This document shows positions 61,718 through 64,000 of a stretch of 64,000 bases of DNA, one piece after another. Numbering within the stretch: the first letter of the stretch is position 1; the number at the start of each line of letters is the position of its first letter. This DNA comes from Zobellia roscoffensis. Lineage in GTDB: Bacteria > Bacteroidota > Bacteroidia > Flavobacteriales > Flavobacteriaceae. The stretch covers positions 1,176,504 to 1,240,503 of the forward strand of contig NZ_JADDXT010000002.1 in assembly GCF_015330165.1 (NCBI RefSeq), written 5' to 3'. The translations under genes and the position numbers were made by a program. The notes beneath the pieces were generated by a model. It made no database searches. It saw nothing but the letters and a program-made list of their open reading frames with translations, and was not told where the DNA came from.

Positions 61718-62438
61718 AATTTTATTTGTTATTCAATTACATTTTGTAGTGTTCTCATTCGGAAACACAGGTCCTTTAGAACTTACTACAAGCATTAATG
61801 TCATACCTAATAAAAAGTTAACACCCTCAATTAAAAAAAAATAACAGACACATTTTTGGGGAACTTAAATACAATTGCAAATATGAAGAAGAGGGTAATG
61901 ATGACTTTACGGGACTAGGAAACAATAGCGCATTAAAAAAGCCCGTAAATAAATTTTCGGGCTTTTGTTCTATATGATACCGCCAAACCGTACGGTCCTT
62001 CTAATGTATCAAAATCGATTAGTACCAGAAAGGGTGCTGATTCAGGTAGTTCCCCCGAAACCTATAATCGGCAATCACCTTTCCAACATGTTGAATAGGA
62101 GACCCCAAAATGGTTTCATCAGACGGACTATACACGTTCTATTTCATAACATGTTGCCTAGAACCGTACCTTTTTGGATTGGCAGTTTCATAAAATTGTA
62201 AGATGGTTCCCCATATGCAGATTGTGTCTAGTTATTGGTTTGGTATTTTTGATGTATATTTTTACTAGTGCTATACGCTATTTAATATTGGCAAATTACC
62301 AATCGGGGGGTGGTAAAAATAAGCATTTTCTTCACACGGCACACCATAAGACCCGATAATTGTTCAATCTAACTCCATCATTCGTAGAATGTTACAAATA
62401 ACACAAGTGCACGGTAAATTCAAGACTAAACAACACCC
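61718..62438. other. 721-base spacer with an orphan terminator and possible decayed gene
   Basis: No confident gene is present. A terminator-like hairpin at 61937-61966 has no gene beside it. On the minus strand, upstream of it, several short open stretches in different frames look like broken coding sequence (for example IDFDTLEGPYGLAVSYRTK just before the hairpin). This fits a decayed gene read leftward. I could not assign a family. Confidence 0.35.
61937..61966 (-). terminator. Orphan terminator hairpin
   Basis: AAAAGCCCG and CGGGCTTTT are separated by 12 bases with a T-run on the minus strand. No intact gene ends here on either strand. Confidence 0.6.
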
Positions 62439-63026
62439 CTATTGTAAGTTTAATCTTTTCTTTTTGTAAGCCCTAAATTTTTTGTTTACATGTACCCTAT
62501 TACCATCAGAGTTTTTAAAAGACAAATTCATGCTTCCACTTATCGCTTTTTGACTAATAGCGGTAATATGTACAGCACCCTTATAAATAAAATAAGGTTT
62601 CTCATCTAAGTCCGTTATATTAATGAACCCGAACACTCCATTAAACTCCCTTAAGAGACTATTGGAGTTTCCTGTAATTTCATGTCTTCCCAATATGGTA
62701 TTAATATCTTTCGTGGGTTTTGAAATATCCATCTCAAAAAGCTGCTCACCCTCCGTCTTATCAAAGTCTGCTTTTATCTTTATGTTCGTAAATGTAATAC
62801 CATTTCTAGTTACTGTAGTATTTGATTCAAAGACCAAAGACTGTTCTAAAATTCTGGTAACGCTATCATTTATTGCCCTACTATTTAGAGTATGTGTATT
62901 CTCTATAAGAAAAGATGGCGACAACGTATGGCTCACTCCAGAATTAAAAAAAAAGAAAACTGAAAGGACCAACCAAAAACTAGCTTTGGTTCCATTAAGA
63001 AAAAAGTGAAATAGTATACTATACAT
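62439..63026 (-). CDS. Secreted protein of unknown function
   Basis: This 195-residue protein has a long hydrophobic N-terminal segment (about 13-30) that acts as a signal peptide or anchor, then a mixed polar domain with many Asn, Thr and Lys and no motif that I recognise. It starts seven bases after a 56-residue ORF, so the two are co-transcribed. The pair lies beside a LytTR response regulator and a direct repeat that could control it. I do not recognise the family. Confidence 0.65.
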   Translation of the reverse strand: MYSILFHFFLNGTKASFWLVLSVFFFFNSGVSHTLSPSFLIENTHTLNSRAINDSVTRILEQSLVFESNTTVTRNGITFTNIKIKADFDKTEGEQLFEMDISKPTKDINTILGRHEITGNSNSLLREFNGVFGFINITDLDEKPYFIYKGAVHITAISQKAISGSMNLSFKNSDGNRVHVNKKFRAYKKKRLNLQ

Positions 63027-63033
63027 AGTTTTA

Positions 63034-63204
63034 CTATTTTTTAGAATTCCGTATCGACTCTTCTTGAGCGATTAGAGTGTTGTCAACAAACTGGTCCCCA
63101 ATGACCAAATCGTTATCCGATTTAGTTATCTCATTTGTATCCGTCAAAGCTGCCACTACTAATGTAATGACAAGTAATGCGAACATGAACATACATTTTT
63201 TCAT
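63034..63204 (-). CDS. Small secreted or membrane peptide
   Basis: This 56-residue ORF starts at 63204 (MKKCMFMFALL); the longer frame to 63261 adds 19 residues before a classic Lys-Lys signal start and is rejected. Residues 5-20 are hydrophobic, after which comes a polar, acidic tail rich in Asp, Asn and Glu. It precedes the 195-residue protein gene by seven bases. It could be a secreted signal peptide or a single-helix protein. The upstream spacer has no TAnnTTTG on this strand, and regulation through the direct repeat at 63324-63357 is possible. Confidence 0.55.
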   Translation of the reverse strand: MKKCMFMFALLVITLVVAALTDTNEITKSDNDLVIGDQFVDNTLIAQEESIRNSKK

Positions 63205-63323
63205 TGCTTTTGTTATTAGTTTTACCTTATAAGGGTTTGCTATAAAAACCTGGGGAAACATTAATAACCATGAATACTCATAGGGCTAAAGTAATGTTGA
63301 ACATCCTTCAGAAATAATTCTTA

Positions 63324-63357
63324 TGTATAAATGGTATATTTTTCTGTATAAATGGTA
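63324..63357. repeat. 13-bp direct repeat with 21-bp period, possible regulator site
   Basis: TGTATAAATGGTA occurs at 63324-63336 and 63345-63357, in the same orientation, with exactly 21 bases from start to start (two helical turns). LytTR regulators usually bind two direct repeats of about nine bases with this spacing, and a LytTR-type regulator gene starts 209 bases to the right. The rest of the spacer (63205-63565) holds no gene. Confidence 0.55.
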
Positions 63358-63531
63358 AATGCCTTATTTTAACAGGGTTCATAGCGACTTTAGAAGCTTT
63401 TTTTATTTATAAACAGTACTAAAATCACTCTATAAGACACCTTCTTGACCAATTTTGTCACTTTTTATACCAAACACACTTTAATTATCTCCATCGGTAC
63501 ATCTTTGTTATCATAAAACATGCCATACGGT

Positions 63532-63539
63532 TAAATTTG
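63532..63539 (+). promoter_or_regulatory. -7 promoter element for the response regulator gene
   Basis: TAAATTTG matches TAnnTTTG, 26 bases before the ATG at 63566. A TTTG at 63514-63517 is 14 bases upstream, slightly too close for a typical -33. Confidence 0.45.
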
Positions 63540-63565
63540 TTTACTTTACCTTAAAGTATAATTCT

Positions 63566-64000
63566 ATGATCGAAGCCGTAATCGTTGATGATGAAATAAA
63601 GGCACTACAAAGCCTTTCTTGGGAACTAACCAATTTTAGCGATGAAATAAAGGTAGAAGCGTCCTTTACAGACCCCTTTGAGGCATTGACCTACTTAGAT
63701 AAAAACACACCGGACTGTCTTTTCTTGGATATTGAAATGCCAACGATGGATGGCTTTCAATTCATTCAAAAATTAACCAATAAAAACTTTCCTGTAGTTA
63801 TCACTACGGCTTATAACCAATACGCTATAAAAGCTTTAAAGAACGAGGCCATAGATTATCTCCTTAAACCTATTGATACAGATGATTTAAAAGAGACTAT
63901 TGCCAAGATCAGAAAACACAACGCTAAAAACTTTACGGCAGACAGATTAGAAAGGCTTTTACTGAACTTTAATTCTAATGCAAAGCACAAAAAAATAACT
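63566..64000 (+). CDS. Two-component response regulator, LytTR-type (cut by window edge)
   Basis: The frame is open from the ATG at 63566 to the window end, 145 residues. It is a CheY-like receiver domain (about 1-118): acidic pocket VDDE (8-11), phosphoacceptor aspartate in LFLDIEMPTMDG (about residue 56), conserved Thr in ITTAYNQYAIKAL, and LLKPID with the conserved Lys. The wording NQYAIKALKNEAIDYLLKPI is typical of LytTR regulators of Bacteroidota, whose DNA-binding domain would follow beyond the edge. The linker after residue 118 is basic. It may control the nearby small secreted operon through the direct repeat. LytTR is inferred from family style, not seen. Confidence 0.85.
   Translation, partial: MIEAVIVDDEIKALQSLSWELTNFSDEIKVEASFTDPFEALTYLDKNTPDCLFLDIEMPTMDGFQFIQKLTNKNFPVVITTAYNQYAIKALKNEAIDYLLKPIDTDDLKETIAKIRKHNAKNFTADRLERLLLNFNSNAKHKKIT

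Noticed and set aside
61965..62359. Two plus-strand ORFs of 78 and 61 codons in the 61.7-62.4 kb spacer
   Set aside because: Composition is unlike real proteins here, they overlap each other, and the adjacent hairpin is better read as a minus-strand terminator.
1..64000. Search for tRNA or rRNA genes, CRISPR arrays, insertion sequences or prophage
   Set aside because: I saw no tRNA-like arms, no spaced repeats, no transposase-like protein and no phage genes; the tail-fibre-like repeats at 57-59 kb belong to a secreted chromosomal protein.

Overview
The window looks like a chromosomal segment of a marine-type member of the Flavobacteriaceae (Bacteroidota). The evidence is low G+C, SusC/SusD genes, a type IX secretion sorting domain, lipoproteins with acidic spacers, several TAnnTTTG promoter elements close to start codons, and many families typical of this group (DUF3078, PAS-LuxR proteins, DUF1080, Tat-exported TIM barrels). 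I infer a relative of Maribacter or Zobellia, but the sequence alone does not prove the genus. I saw no rRNA, tRNA, CRISPR array or insertion sequence.

Layout: 0-9.4 kb holds the end of a lycopene cyclase gene, a polyprenyl diphosphate synthase, an ECF sigma factor with a membrane partner, and a TetR-TolC-MFP-RND efflux operon. 9.4-13.8 kb is a SusC/SusD uptake pair. 14-18.7 kb has aspS, a CLC-type protein with unusual selectivity motifs, a cold-shock protein and TadA. 18.8-24 kb has tandem acidic lipoproteins, two related PAS-LuxR regulators and an alpha/beta hydrolase. 24-37 kb is mostly housekeeping: dxs, DUF3078, dGTPase, a PiT phosphate transporter with a PhoU-like tail, a CAP-domain lipoprotein, an amidohydrolase, nadD, gmk and yicC.

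37.1-52.4 kb is the most interesting region: a DUF1080 (3-keto-disaccharide hydrolase family) lipoprotein, three xylose-isomerase-like TIM-barrel proteins, two GMC flavoprotein dehydrogenases with a three-cysteine cluster motif, a Tat-exported gluconate-dehydrogenase subunit 3, a Gfo/Idh/MocA oxidoreductase, an MFS transporter, a DinB-fold protein, an ASCH protein and a GH2 beta-galactosidase-like enzyme. Together they suggest a largely periplasmic pathway that oxidises a sugar or glycoside to a keto-sugar, cleaves or rearranges it, imports it and reduces it in the cytosol. This is inferred from families; the substrate cannot be read from the sequence.

52.4-57 kb holds two tiny membrane ORFs that resemble each other, then class I ribonucleotide reductase (nrdA, nrdB). 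57-63.3 kb has a fibre-like secreted protein with a type IX secretion partner, a small membrane-protein gene whose two halves lie in different frames around a slippery heptamer, small lipoproteins and secreted proteins, and two long gene-poor spacers. The window ends inside a LytTR-type response regulator gene, preceded by a 13-bp direct repeat with a 21-bp period.
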